Source of the DNA: Cloeon dipterum
Taxonomy: Eukaryota; Arthropoda; Insecta; Ephemeroptera; Baetidae
Length of the DNA stretch: 64,000 nt
Direction of reading: 5' to 3'
NCBI RefSeq assembly: GCF_949628265.1
Contig: NC_088789.1
Location: 32,667,883-32,731,882 of the forward strand
Position numbers and translations under genes: made by a program. Under the pieces are notes generated by a model. That model was not told the origin of the DNA, made no database searches, and worked only from the letters and a program-made list of their open reading frames with translations. Below, in pieces: positions 33,936-46,800 of the stretch (position 1 is its first letter; every line of letters starts with the position of its first letter).

Positions 33936-35211
33936 AGTTGAAATCCATTAACCCTTCGAGTTTTAACAAAATTGAAACCGTTTTCGACGATTCACTTTGT
34001 ATGTGCCGAATGTGGAAAGTGGAAATCCGTAACAAAAACGGTCCACCAGGCCGCCCGACTACCGTTCTTTACATTTAATTTGAATCGTGTCGAAAACCGC
34101 CGGAAAATCGCAAGAGGGTGCGTTTGCAGTGCGTCAAAACGGTCGGCGGTTTTGGAAAAATCGCGAAAAGCGGTTCCGGTACCGATCTCACAATCAGAGT
34201 GGTTCTGAATAAATTGAGCAATTTGAAAAAAGTCATGGAGGATCCGAGCAGCGTCCGTGTGCTCGTTGCAGCTCTCCGCGGGGGTCAAAAGATTTTATAG
34301 TTTGAACGAAAAATAAAAGAATTCAAGGTAAAATAATTAGAATTACCTTTTTAAGAGATTGTGGGATGATAATAATATAACTCGAAGAACTCGCCTTTTC
34401 CACTTGCTTCAAAGGGTTGATGCAAACTAATTGAACGAGCCACACCAATTGCTTCAATATATATTACACTCGCGATTGATTTGGGGATGGTTGACAATAT
34501 TTTCATTACAAGCGTACAAATTTATTGTCAACTTGGACATATTGTGAAATTCTTGTCTTCGTTGTGCGCGTGTTTTACTATTGTTCTCGTATGATATATG
34601 TTGTTCACGTTCAAATATTTTTATTTTATAGACTTGTCGTGCTTCAAACCTTCACTTCGCGCTTATTAGTTCATGTGGCAACCCTAGGATTGTCAGGGTA
34701 GCTTTCATTTGTTTGCCAGAGCTCAGGCGGGAAATTATACATGCTCACGCTATGTTTCGGCTGCTGGTTAAGCAGGAAATTTCTGTAAAAATATAATGAA
34801 TAAAGATAAACACCGAGGACGCTATGGTTCTAATTTTAAATGAACATTTTGCGACGACTCTGAGTGCATCTTTTGCCTTCATTGGGGATAAATGCCGCAT
34901 GGTGTGGCACAGGGCACAGGTCGGGCAGCAAAAGTAAAAATTCATTATGCCTGAACGTGAACAATGCTAATTCGTACGCGATCGCCTGAAAATAAAATGA
35001 TGCTGCTCCGTCACACACTTCTTCGCTGCATCGAGCCCTTGAGTTTACTAACTTTTGGCGCCACTGAGAGCAAAAAGGTAGTTCTGTTGCTACTCACAGG
35101 CAGCAGTTACTAAACTGCCAGAAGAGGCCTCTGCTGCTGCAACCTGATCGCGTCCCCGCTCATAATCAGCTGACATTTGGAGGGCGACGTATGTTATAGG
35201 GAAGCAGCCTG

Positions 35212-35271
35212 ATAAAATCGATTATTTCTCCTCATAACAGTCAGAACTGCAGCAAAATCGGTCTGTCCCAA
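35212..35271 (+). promoter_or_regulatory. Promoter and leader exon of ankyrin copy C
   Basis: ATAAAAT at 35212-35218 with initiator-like TCAGA at 35241. The leader exon ends at donor 35272, and the leader intron ends at TTTCAG 35765. The CTCATAATCAGC string at about 35159-35170 is the undisturbed version of the site interrupted in cassette D. Confidence 0.5.
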
Positions 35272-35819
35272 GTAAGAACCTTTTCTTTTCTAAATCAGTA
35301 TGGGCTAGTTGTTACTGTAGACGCAGGTATAAAGTTAATAATGATTCTTTTAAACGTGTATGAATACGCCAAGGTTTGATGAACACACAGCAGATGTTTT
35401 TTAAATTTTGCTCTCAATTATTCTATGCTATTTCTTAACATTAAAATTTATTACTTGTCTTCGTGGAAAGTTGTCTAGATATTTAAAGACCTGTTGAGCT
35501 ACCCACCGGAAATGGAAGCTTCAGCATTAGGTTGAAACTGTCAAAAATTAATTGCGAATTAGTATACACCCTAATTGGTCAAAATGTTTCTCCATATCTT
35601 CTATAGCCAGGACGATATCATGTATAAAATTGATTTTATTCAATAACTTATTATTTAGTTATTTAGCATTTATATTTTTATCCTTATTCAAACTGCGGAA
35701 CTAGAAAAACATGTATAAAGGAAATTGTTGTTGAAAATATTTAATTTATTTTTGGAATGTTTCAGCGATCTGTTGAGCTTCCCTTTGAGTTAGAGTGTTA
35801 TTGAGAGTAAATTCCAAGA

Positions 35820-38008
35820 ATGGAATCTAACGCTGAACCTTTTCCCAGAGAAGTGTCGGAAGAAAAGAATTCCACGTGCGAAGCAGGTAAAATATTTCAA
35901 TGCCTCTTTCCTGTGTCACAAGAAATCAACACTATAAAATTCATAGATATTTTAATATAACGATGAATGTAAAATTTCCTTTAGAAAAACGGCCCGCTGA
36001 AAAATCTCCTGAGTCAGAGATTAAAAAGAAAACTCGAAGGTTGGATATTGACGTGCCAAGTGATGAGGGCGGAAAGTTGAATTATTTTCCCGTAGCCGAA
36101 GAACCAAAGTGCACGGAATCAACAAAAAGCGGTAAGATAATTGGGATTCCTTGAATCGTTCACGTACTGATCTTTTAATTTTCTTTTCCACCAGAGCAAC
36201 TTCCAAATGAAAGGAAATTTTCTGAGCTTACTTCAATCGAAGAAAAGTTGGAGTACGTTAACACGCACATGGGCGACACTCCTGCCCTTCTATTCGCGGC
36301 AAAAGTGGGCGATGATGCAGTTTGCTATCGCCTCTTCGACTTGAGCAGTTATAAAAGCCATATCGACAATAACGGGGCCAGCGTCGTTCACTACGCTGCC
36401 ATGAACACCGACTACGGAGTAAATGTGCTTGATTTCTTTCACCGCCAAGGTGTTGACCTATCTCTGCAAGATATTGTCGGTAGCGATGCTCTCAGCTACG
36501 CTCTCAGAGAGGGAAATATTGAGAATGCATTATTTCTAATCAGCAAATTAAGCTGCGAAGAAAGTCTTTTAGAGCATTGCATTTGCACGCGAGGACTTGA
36601 CTCGGCCAAATTAGTTTTTGAAGCACTTACTGCCGAGGGATTAGTCGGACAGTTCGATGTAAACCTGCTGTACAAGGCAGCGTCTCACGCAGACTTGCCG
36701 ATGCTGCAGTGGTTGGTCCAAATAGGCGGAGTGAATGATCATGATGTATTCTACAATATCCTCCTGCATTCTGACAAGAACGCGACTCACGGCGACGAGA
36801 TTGCCAACTTCGTAATTTCCAACTTGCCAATCTGGGAGCGCCGAACTTTTCTGGCCAGAGCTTTTAAAACCGGAAACTGCAACGTTGCGACGAAACTCTT
36901 GAAGAAGGGTGTCACCTTGGTTGCAAACGAAGAAGAAAAGCAAGCTTTCATGCAGCTTTGCGTGAGGGAAGATTCACTTCTGCTTGCCAAATTCGTGAAA
37001 GGATTGGGACAACCGAAGGTCCAGTTCGACGAGTCGTTGCTGCTTCTCGCTTTTGAGTTTGCGAGCGTCGAAATGTGTCAGTGGATTATAGAAAACGCTC
37101 ATGCTAATCAGCTGCTCTGCACTAAACCCAATTGGCTTCTAGCCACCTTGAAGAACAAACAACACGGAAGCAAGATCCTCCTAGAGTTCAGTGAACTATT
37201 CAAACCACACGTGAAAAGTTGCTACTGGGAAGGAGTAACTCCCCTTCATATTGCTTTAAAGTATGAAAACATCGATGCTGCTGAGGTTTTAATAACGAGT
37301 AGTTTTGGTGCAAGATTGGACGTGAAGTGGAAAGGGCGTGGTCTCCTCCAATACTGCGTGGAGAAAAATTTGCTGCCGGGTGCTATGTTCGTGATGCGGA
37401 ATTGCGATGAAATTCCGCAGCTTGCAGACGGCGCGACCCTTTTACCCCTCGCGGCAGAGTTTGCAAACGTCGAAATGTGCCAATGGCTGATGACCAAGGT
37501 GAATTTCGAAACTGCAGCCGAAATGACAAAGGTTTCATTTTTACGCCGTGCTGTGCTCAACGAAGCTCACGGATTGGAAATTATTCAGCGCTTCATCGGG
37601 CAACTTGACCAAGGAGAAGCCTATTATAAAGACGACGTCGACGAAGAAAATGCTCTTCATCTTGCCCTCAAGTTCGAAAAGCTTGACATTGCGAAGGTTC
37701 TGCTCGAACACAACGAATCCCTCATTCACGAAAAATGTGGAGGACACAATTTGCTTCTTTTCTGCGTGTCGGCCAATCAGCTGGAGAGTGCTAAATTCGT
37801 TTTCGGATTGGACAAGAGCCAGGCAAGTGGAGAGAATGGGAAGACAGCAATGCTCATCGCCCGGGACAATGGCAACGAGGAAATGCGTCAGTGGCTTGTG
37901 TGCGAACTACACGATTTGAAGCCGAATGATACCGAATCTGCTGACGAAGCTTTTTCACTATATTTTGAGATTTGCGGTTTGAACATCGATGACCATAATA
38001 TCATTTAG
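35820..38008 (+). CDS. Ankyrin-repeat protein, cassette C
   Basis: Exons 35820-35886, 35985-36131 and 36195-38008 join in phase to 675 residues. The structure matches copy B: a polar N-terminus with KKKTRR, then ankyrin repeats to near the C-terminus (GVTPLHIALKYENIDAAEVL, ENALHLALKFEKLDIAKVLL). In the last third it matches copy A rather than its nearest neighbour B (CTKPNWLL, KGRGLLQYCV and a DDHNII end), although its 3' flank is almost identical to B. That mosaic suggests gene conversion between cassettes. Function is unknown beyond protein binding. Confidence 0.86.
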
Positions 38009-40815
38009 CTTCATACAATGCAAATAGTTTTAAGCCTCAATTCTTGGAGCATGTGAAAAGAATTTTGATAGTAGACCAGTAGTAATGCCAAGATTACAGC
38101 GGTAATCATTTTTTTAAAGGCTTTACAATGATACACATGTTTTTGGCCATTTCAGTAGTAAATTTTTTTCAGGAATCGTATGGAGTTTTAGTTAACAACC
38201 GTTCAAAATGCTGGTTTTGAGATTGCGTATTAGATAATTTGTACTTTTTATTTATTTCTGCACTTTCTGAATAGTTTGATTGCCATTTAATATAATTATA
38301 AATTTTGATTCACTGCACACTGCGAGAATTATAGGGTGGAGGCCGTCATGCGCGGCCTTTTATTGAACAATCCATTTCAATGAAGCAACTAACAATTTAG
38401 CATGGTGGCATTTTGAATTTGAGCGAATTTTACGCATTTTTGTCAAATATTCTTTTTTCCTCTGACATTCTCGGTAACAAAAGTTTTCTAATTTTAGAAT
38501 TCACAAACACTGCAAAATTTTAAATTCTAATATAGTTGGTACGTTAATAAATTAATTTGTGTTTATTCAGCGTTTAATCCTTTGAATTAAAAGCTGTTTG
38601 CCTGAGGAAAATTGCTCGCAATTGATGTAGAAAATAGAGAATCAAATCCGGAGCGCGCAAGCAGTGGGGTATTACACACGACACATTGCGCATCACAGTT
38701 TGACCAAGGGGAAGGAAATTTAAAACATTTCTATTAGATTTTTCTTGTCTAATTTTAAAAGAAATCGGATGATTTTTCTGCGGCGTCTTGTCCGTAAACT
38801 ACATAAATTTTGGAAATTCAGTTCCGATTATTGATTATTGTTTAAAATTACAGTAATAAATACTGCATGTAGCGAATTCTGACTCAATAATGAACCTGTA
38901 AATATGTAGCATTTATTTAAGGAATTCTTCCAACAAATGCTACAAATCGCGAAAGAATGTTCAATGAACTAAAATTCTTAGGCGCCCTTTAACCATGGTT
39001 CCTTTCGCGCCTACTTAGAAAAATAAATTGAGCAATCTCATTGGTCCTTACAAATTTAATAGCACAAGGATCGCCAATCGTCACATAGGCGCTTGGCGCT
39101 GCATTCGTGGCAACTGGGCGCTTGGCGATGGGGTGTGCGTTGCGGAGAAATGTATAGTACCTTTTGTACGTGCGCTACAAGAATGATTAATGAATGTCAG
39201 TTAATTTCTAAAGAACGAGAATTTTATTATTTAAATTGAACTTGCGGCAATCTCAGTCAAAATTTGACGGAATTTGAGCTTCTTGCAGACTTTACCCTAA
39301 CTCCTCGTTCAAATCCCATTTTTTAGTCCAGCGGTGCCTGTGCTTTGAACGTCGTCGGCCATATTTGCTTATTTTTTTTGTTTGATCGATTCAATTTTTG
39401 CTGAAAACTCTCTCAGGAATTTGAGCAGTATCTCACGTCAGTTCAGGCAAATAGCCCAAAAGACTTATTAGCTGCGATCCTCGTATGTTTATTTTTCTAA
39501 TTCTGTGATGATTTCGAGGATTTGTTTCAAAATTAATATTCCCTCAATAATTTTGAATGGCGCTAAAAGCTGTGCATCCGCATCGCGCCCTGAAAATATG
39601 CTGGCTCTCCGGAAGAACATTTTTCGCTCCAAAAATTTGTCAGCAGGTCGCACACGATCCTCTCAAACGACGTGCTGCTTTCCTTAGGTCCTTTTTTTGT
39701 GAATCGGCGTCACGGCTGCGCTGTCTTCCAGTCAGTTGGAATTTCACCCGCCGGAAGACGTGGCCCAAACTGCTGCTGATGGCCGCTGCATAGTATTTCG
39801 GCAAATGCGCAGTTATTATTGCAACGCAGCTCGGCGCTGCAACAGAATTTGCGTTTATTCAGGGGCAGCATGCAACCCGCGAAGCTTTCCTGTCGAGCTG
39901 CTTGCCTGCTGTGCGACGCGCGGAATATAATAACGAGAAGTTTCCCTGGCGCAAGCATTCAAATAGATTTTCATGATGATGGCATAAAAGTGACCAATTT
40001 ATATGAGTGACCATTTAATTATTTTAGATTCTTCTTCTGCTTTATGGAATTATTTTGTCCGACAGTTCTCAACGTAAAGAAAAAGGCAACGAAGATGATA
40101 TGCTCTAGACCGATATCCTGCACAAAAGGATCAATTAATGGGATTCAATGTGTTGGGTTGCGTCAAAAATAAATAAAAAGCGGTGAACAGTGTCTCGGAC
40201 AGCCGTATGATTAGGATTACATATGCTAAAAAGTCAACAATGCTCAATTGTTGGAATGTATAAAGCTCTAACTGAATCAAAAAGTTTTTGTAAAGTCTTA
40301 AACGAAAAGACAAACAAAATTTGAAATAATTCATAATTTTTTTTATTTGTTAGGAATATTTTGATACGAAAAATAAAACATATCCAATCAAGGCACAATT
40401 CAAAGCATTTATTTATTAACTTTTCATCAAAAATGTCTTAGGGCGAACGTTAACTTCGTAAATTTAACAAAAGAGATAAAACTATAGCTTTTCCCGGGTG
40501 CGGGAGAGAAACATAAATATTAATTGATTTTACGCTGAGAAAAAAATGATCATCGACACCAGTAGCAGCCAGAAAAGATGTTTTCTGCTAATCGGCATAG
40601 GTTGAACACATTTTCTGCTCTGATCGCATCGGCATCGGCGGAAAGACTTTCGTCAGAGCTACCTTTTCAATAATAGTTAAATTCTGCGTTCGAACTTCGA
40701 ATAGCGCATTGAAGTGCTAATTTAATTTCTCTGTCTCACAATCAGTGTGTACGTTGCGAATCGACAAATATTCAGGTTCTCTGTATAGTGCAAAGACTAG
40801 TGCAATGTGCAATAA
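38009..40815. other. Cassette C 3' flank
   Basis: Same contents as in B: shared non-coding 830 bp (38390-39220), orphaned leader of the leucine-rich gene, GC-richer unassigned block (39557-39960) and AT-rich sequence. Only scattered differences from B are visible. No intact gene is supported before the papilin-like last exon. Confidence 0.5.
39220..39525 (+). promoter_or_regulatory. Orphaned leader/promoter of a lost leucine-rich gene, cassette C
   Basis: Counterpart of 31684-31990. The donor is also CAG/GCAAAT (39447), and similarity to D ends at the same base (after GAGGATTTGTTT). B and C therefore descend from one event that removed the leucine-rich gene. Confidence 0.55.
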
Positions 40816-43800
40816 TTATTTTCGGGAGGAGCCGCCGTACAGGTGAGCACCGTCGAGTGGCAGTTGACCATCTTCGGTACACGAGCGGCAGCAGAAGCGG
40901 GTGTAGTACCTGAGCGTGCAGAATTTGCCCTTGACGATAACCTTGCACTGTGCGTAAAACGGACTGTCTGTGCAGTTCGGGTGAATTTGTAGCTCTGGAA
41001 CATGTGCTACAATGATTAGCAAAGTAAAATTGTTTATTTATATTAGAGTAGAAACCACTAAAAGAATTTTTGGTCAGATCTTCAGCTCAAATTTTAGAAT
41101 GGATTCTCCTTTTCACAGTTACAGTATAAAATACGAAGGTTAAAAATATTCATTAATTGATTCGAGAAGGTGTAATCCGAAAATCCCTAGGACGAACTTA
41201 ATTTTTCGACTGAATCAGAAACCAATAAGATCTTACACGAGGAAATTTTCTGGCAGAATCTTACTGCGCTCTAATACCACCAGATTAATTTTTTTTGGAT
41301 AGGGGTATAGGTGCGAAAAAATAATAAGTATAATATGTTTAATTTAACTCCATAGTGGACTCAAACTGCAGTGGCACGTGGCACTCTTGTATAATATCAC
41401 GCTCAAATGGCCTCATAATATGTCTAGAGGGTACACTGCAGATTGTTAGTTTATATTTGTTAGCAAAAGTGCATGGCACACATGCAAATTCTTTAATAAT
41501 TTTATTTGGCCTCTTGAAACAATGTTTTACCTGAAGTCGTTGGTTGCTCAGGTTCAGGCGCTTGCGTTGTCGTCACGGGCGGTGGTGTTACGTCAACAGC
41601 GTACGGGTTGAGGCTGCACTGGTAGGCGCAGCCGTTGTAACAGCACTTGTCTTTGCCACCGCAGTCTGCGTCCTCTCTGCAGGTATGTGTGCAATTACCT
41701 GCTTCCTCCTCTACCGTGGGACACACTCCAGGCTTCTCGACTGGAAAAATTATCATAGAATTACATAATTTATTCAGTGATCATGATGTTTTATTATTAA
41801 GGATTTTGTAAAAATATTTTAATGATATTTAACGGTCCAAGAATATGTTATGTATACGCATCCTATCCTACATAAGAATTTGTCAGAGAGTCGATAATAT
41901 ATCTATAAAGAATCGATTTATCAAATCTTAGCATATACTGAATTGAAAATTTATTTAATATCTCAGTTCGTCAGTAATAAAATATAATACAAATTTGATT
42001 TATGCAGCTCCTGTACCAAAGAAATTGGTTTAAAATATCTAGTTTCCCCCTATACATTGGGGACAGATCTGCAGTGCTTTTTAATGACAGCTGCCAAAAT
42101 ATCATTGCACTTACGCTGCCTGCAGACGGGCCTGAAGTGGCGAGACTGGTCGTCAGCAACGATGGTCTCAACCACGCACTTGGTTTTCTCGGGACAAGCG
42201 GTGGATTGGCAGGGTTTGTGGCAACGGCATCGAGCACAAGTCTCTCTGTCGATGTACTCCTCAGCTCCATCTGTACAGTTCTGACGGAAAAAGCTAAACT
42301 CGTAGCTAGGAGCATTACTAGCTGACGTAGTTTGTGGTTCCGGCCCTGCTGGTAGTTAATAATTCTTTCAATTCACCAGTTGTATTAAACCCTTTTAGTG
42401 TTCAATGCTGCCAATATATATGTATACCTTCGTGATAAATTAATTTTAAAGTAAATTCCGCTGTGATTTCAGACTGAATAGAATTCTCCTCTTAATTTGC
42501 ATTTTCATTTGATTTGTTGTAACCCAAAATCAGTTAAGCCATTCGCCGTACAAACGTTGGAAAACATTTTGAATTTCAATAAATATAGTTTTTCATGATT
42601 CTCATTTTCATGTTCTTTCCCGCGACTATTCAAGAGTGTTCCCTGAAAGAATATTCCAGGTAGAAGATAGCCGTAAACATATTTAGAAAAAATTATATTC
42701 CCACGGAACACTCTTTGGTAAAGTCGGTCGGATTATTCTTGGAATATTTTTAGGAAATGTATTTCTCTTGTAAGATAAGAACAAGATTAAAGATGAAAGA
42801 ACTTTTCATTTGCAGTATAACCGTTTACCTGGGGTTGTTATGGGGTGTACCATTTGGGAAGATGTTGGCTCACTCTTTGCTGTCGTAGCTTCACGATTGC
42901 TTGTAGATTCAGTCGTCTTCACGGTGGTATCATGGTCTTCCGAGAAGGATTTGCATTGCTTGCCTTTGTTGCACTGAAAGTTGAAAGGATTGAATGGAAT
43001 GCAATAATGCAATCAGTAGTCGTTAAATGAATTTCCCGAAAGAAATATTAACATCTGTGCGATTGTCAGATTAAAAATGAACCGAAATAAATATTTTCCA
43101 TCAAATCTTTAAATGATTTACTGTTAGTTTGAACATGTACACAATATACTTTTTCAAATTCCAAGAAAAAAGATTTTTCTTAATATTGCAGCTATAATCT
43201 CATTTTTTTAATTTAACGCAGTGTTGATGGTGAAATAAAAAAGTGAAGAATTAAGCTCTCCTGATCGTTATACAAAAATTAATTACAAAAGCATACATTT
43301 TGTGGCTCAATCAGTGTGATAAATTTGTTACCGCGGCGTCCATCAAGGGAAATTACCTCTTCATTGCACGGCTGAGTAGCGATGGGTTTCTCGCCATACT
43401 TCTTGATGCACACGTCATCCTCAATCACCGTCATCCTGTTGCTAATTTTCTGCAGGCAGTAAACCCGCCTGAATTGGCTCCAGAGACTGACGAACCACTC
43501 GGGATCGCAGGTCTCCTCGTTGCACCTCTGTGTTGTAGCGGGTCGTTTGACCGGGTTGCACAGTCGCAGGCTCACGGTCGAGTTGTCGCTCTTCTTGGCA
43601 CAACCCAGCATGCGGTTTTGACTGCCTGCAACATTATAAACTTGTTTTTTGTGCTTGAGCTCATGAGAAACGCGCAAACCTCCTCCGCACGGGGAGCTAC
43701 ACTCCGAGAAATCGTGCGTAACCCAAAAGTAGTTTTCCGAATCGCCTGACTGCTCATCCTTGGAGAAACTATACTCGTATTCAATGCCTTCTCCCTTTTC

Positions 43801-46800
43801 TTGGTACAGTAGCTAATTTTAAGAGAGAGGACTTAATATTTTAAAATTCCAATAGTTAAATTTAATTATCATTATCTGCGCTTTTAATTTTTATTAGTAA
43901 AAATATGTTTTTTGCATAATATAAGAATTGTACTTACTGCGATATAAAGTGACTCGTTTGTTGGTCCTAATGCTCGAATAACTTCAGAATCAAGCCAGAA
44001 GTTCTTCCGTTGGCGCTCATAATGGAAAACAGTTCCAGCAAAATGGTAACGGTCGGGGTAGTTAATAAGGTAGTATCCGTAGTGTCCATTCAGGTAGTAA
44101 GTATTGTTTTCATTCCTAATTGCTGTATAATGAAAAAATGATTACAAATTAAAGAAAATAAAATTGGCTACTCTTTACCAAGTAAATTGTTGGTTGGATT
44201 TAGCTCCCTAACAAAGATATTTGTTGCCCCAGCGGGTATTAGAAGAAGGTCGTTGTAACCTAATGGAAAAATATTCAATCATGATTTTTCTATTAAGCGC
44301 AATAGCGGCTATATACGAGCAAAATTGGAAAAAATTAGGTGATATGATCCTTTCAATTAAGTTTAATTAACGTGTTTTGTCTTGTAATGTTCACTTTCCA
44401 AAAAAATTGAAAAAAATGAAACGTTTTAATCTCTTTTTGTCTTTTTTATAATATACTATATTGAATGACCTGTTAAAAAGGATTAAAAGTATCGCATTGA
44501 AAAGTAAATTCGCAGCGAGCCGTGGGCACACTCAGGAGCTAATAAGCCAATAAATGCATTACTATCAACTTAAATCTTACTCGTAACACGCTTAATAACC
44601 ATCAAGATATACACAGAGTTAAAAAAAAGTATGTTAAATTCAAATTTATCCATTTACAACAAGGCAAGAAAGAATATCACACACCACGTTCAACATCACT
44701 CGAGTCGGTTTCAAAGGAAATGATCTCGCTGACGGTGATGCAGCCCGAGTTGTCGCCGCCGCAGTCTCTGCACTTGTCCTCACGCAGAGAAGATCCGAGA
44801 AACAAGTCGCAGCCGACGGGCTGAAATTTGTATTTGCGGTGGTGGTGGCGGTTGCTAGCTCAGCTTTAACAAATAATGCTGAAAATTTACCATGCATTTG
44901 CCTTCAACACACACGTCGAGCGTCTCATCATTGCACCTCGTGCCGTCGACGACTTTTTTCGCAAATTTGTTATAAAAGCGCTCTCCCCTGGGCTTGCAGT
45001 TGAGCTCGCAATTATTCGCCCCTTCGGTGTATGGAATCCACCTGTGAGCACACGCATTTTTAAGTGGAATTATGCTTAATCTGGCTGAAATTAGAGTTAA
45101 ATGCTCAAACATTAATGCAAATAGGTAGGTGTTAATGGATAGCAGAAAGACATCATCCATTTTTGAAGAAATCAGCGCGGCATTGAAGATGGAGCGAGGG
45201 GGAAACTATTGCATTAATTACTGTCTCGTTGCTTTTTCTAATGTTATCAACGCATCCAGCCCCTATATTCCCGGACCAATCAATTTGGATGCTAATTTAA
45301 TAAATAGAAATTGAGCATTAATATTTATTACAAACTTTTCAGTTTTTGTGTATTCACAAAACCTCCCATTTGAATCATTTAAATAACAGAAAATGCTCGC
45401 ATACTCATATAAATCGCCTTCAAAGTCCTGGGTGTCGAACTTGGAGCACTGCTCCGACCTGAAGTCCTTCGAGCCCGGCGGACAAAGCTGAAAGCACGCG
45501 ATAAGACACAAAACATATTTTGAACATATTAAGTTCAGTGGATGGTTGTGTTCATTCTCGGGGTTATTAATTGTTCGGCACGGGTGGCCAATGCTAAAGT
45601 AGTTTTTTTACGGTCGCCATGGACCACTGACGAGCACACAAGACTCATTTTAAATACTCGACTCGTACAGTACCATTGTGTTGCAGGAGAAGTAGCGTTT
45701 TTCCGGCCCTTGACACGCAGATCCTGGCCTGAGAAAATAATATGCGAACTTGTAATTAAATAAAACTGGAAATGGTGAATATATTTCTTCCGCGTGATCT
45801 CACGAGAGAGAAATAGGATCAGATAACCAGCACATCATTTTTTCTTTCTCTCGAGAATTATTAGGAGCAGCAGAGGTAAGAAATAAATGCACCTACCGGC
45901 ACTTTCTGCTCTGGAAGGCGACTCCGCCTCCGCACGAGCGAGAACACGAGCTGGGTAGTGACCACTCGCCCCACGGCCCCAAGTCTGGTCGCTCGTCCAG
46001 TACCACATAATTTACTGAAACGAATTCGGTGTTGTTGACCATTTTCTTTTGTCGAGCGTGCCTTATTTGGTGCTACAAACAGACAAAGGCATACGTAATT
46101 TATTTTTCCAAGTGTAATAAACGAGAGAAGGGAAATAAAAGGCACTTTTCCATACGTGAACTAAATAATTGATTGTTCAGACTGTATGATACACACACGT
46201 TTGAATTTAGGTTCGCCGTCGATCACTATTGAAACACGCAAGTTTGAAGAGAAAACTTTTATTCCTCTCTACGTAAAAATTTTCCAGTTAAAAAAAAAAA
46301 CGACTCACTTGTCTAGCCTGAGACGCAGTGAAATATGTCGCCAGCACGAAGATCAAAAGCGCCAGTGACCTGTGGAGTGTGGAGCAGAACGTGCATTAAA
46401 ATTTAGTCAATAACGAATAATAAACTGCTTAAAGAACAGAGATTGCTGCTCGTAAAATTAAAAGAGAATGCGGCTTTTGTCAAAGGATATAGTGCTTCAG
46501 AAAAGGCAACGCAGCAGCCGTTGGCATGCGTGCGCTGGGGGAACGGTTTGGGCAGTTTGGGGGCGGATCACGGCAACGCAACCTTGAGAAAAAATGGCAA
46601 CGCTGGGCATAAGGTAAGTATTGTACAGCGTTTCAAGGTCGAGCTAAAAAACGGTGCCGTGATCCGCCCCTTGGGGGCAACGCATTGAAAAAGATATCGG
46701 TTGATACTTTGCGATACATCGATATCGTGCCGTGTTTGAGTATAGGGGGCGGATTACGGCACCGTTTTTTAGCTCGACCTTGAAACACTGTACACAATTA

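Larger units (their letters stand above)
33938..41150 (+). repeat. Cassette C: ankyrin unit without leucine-rich gene
   Basis: This starts with the leading block shared with A (18993-19600) and then the common upstream block. It contains an intact ankyrin gene and the same orphaned leader, foreign sequence and PLAC exon as B. Here the PLAC exon belongs to the complete papilin-like gene. The upstream block is shorter than in A and B (a loss near 34738). Confidence 0.8.
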
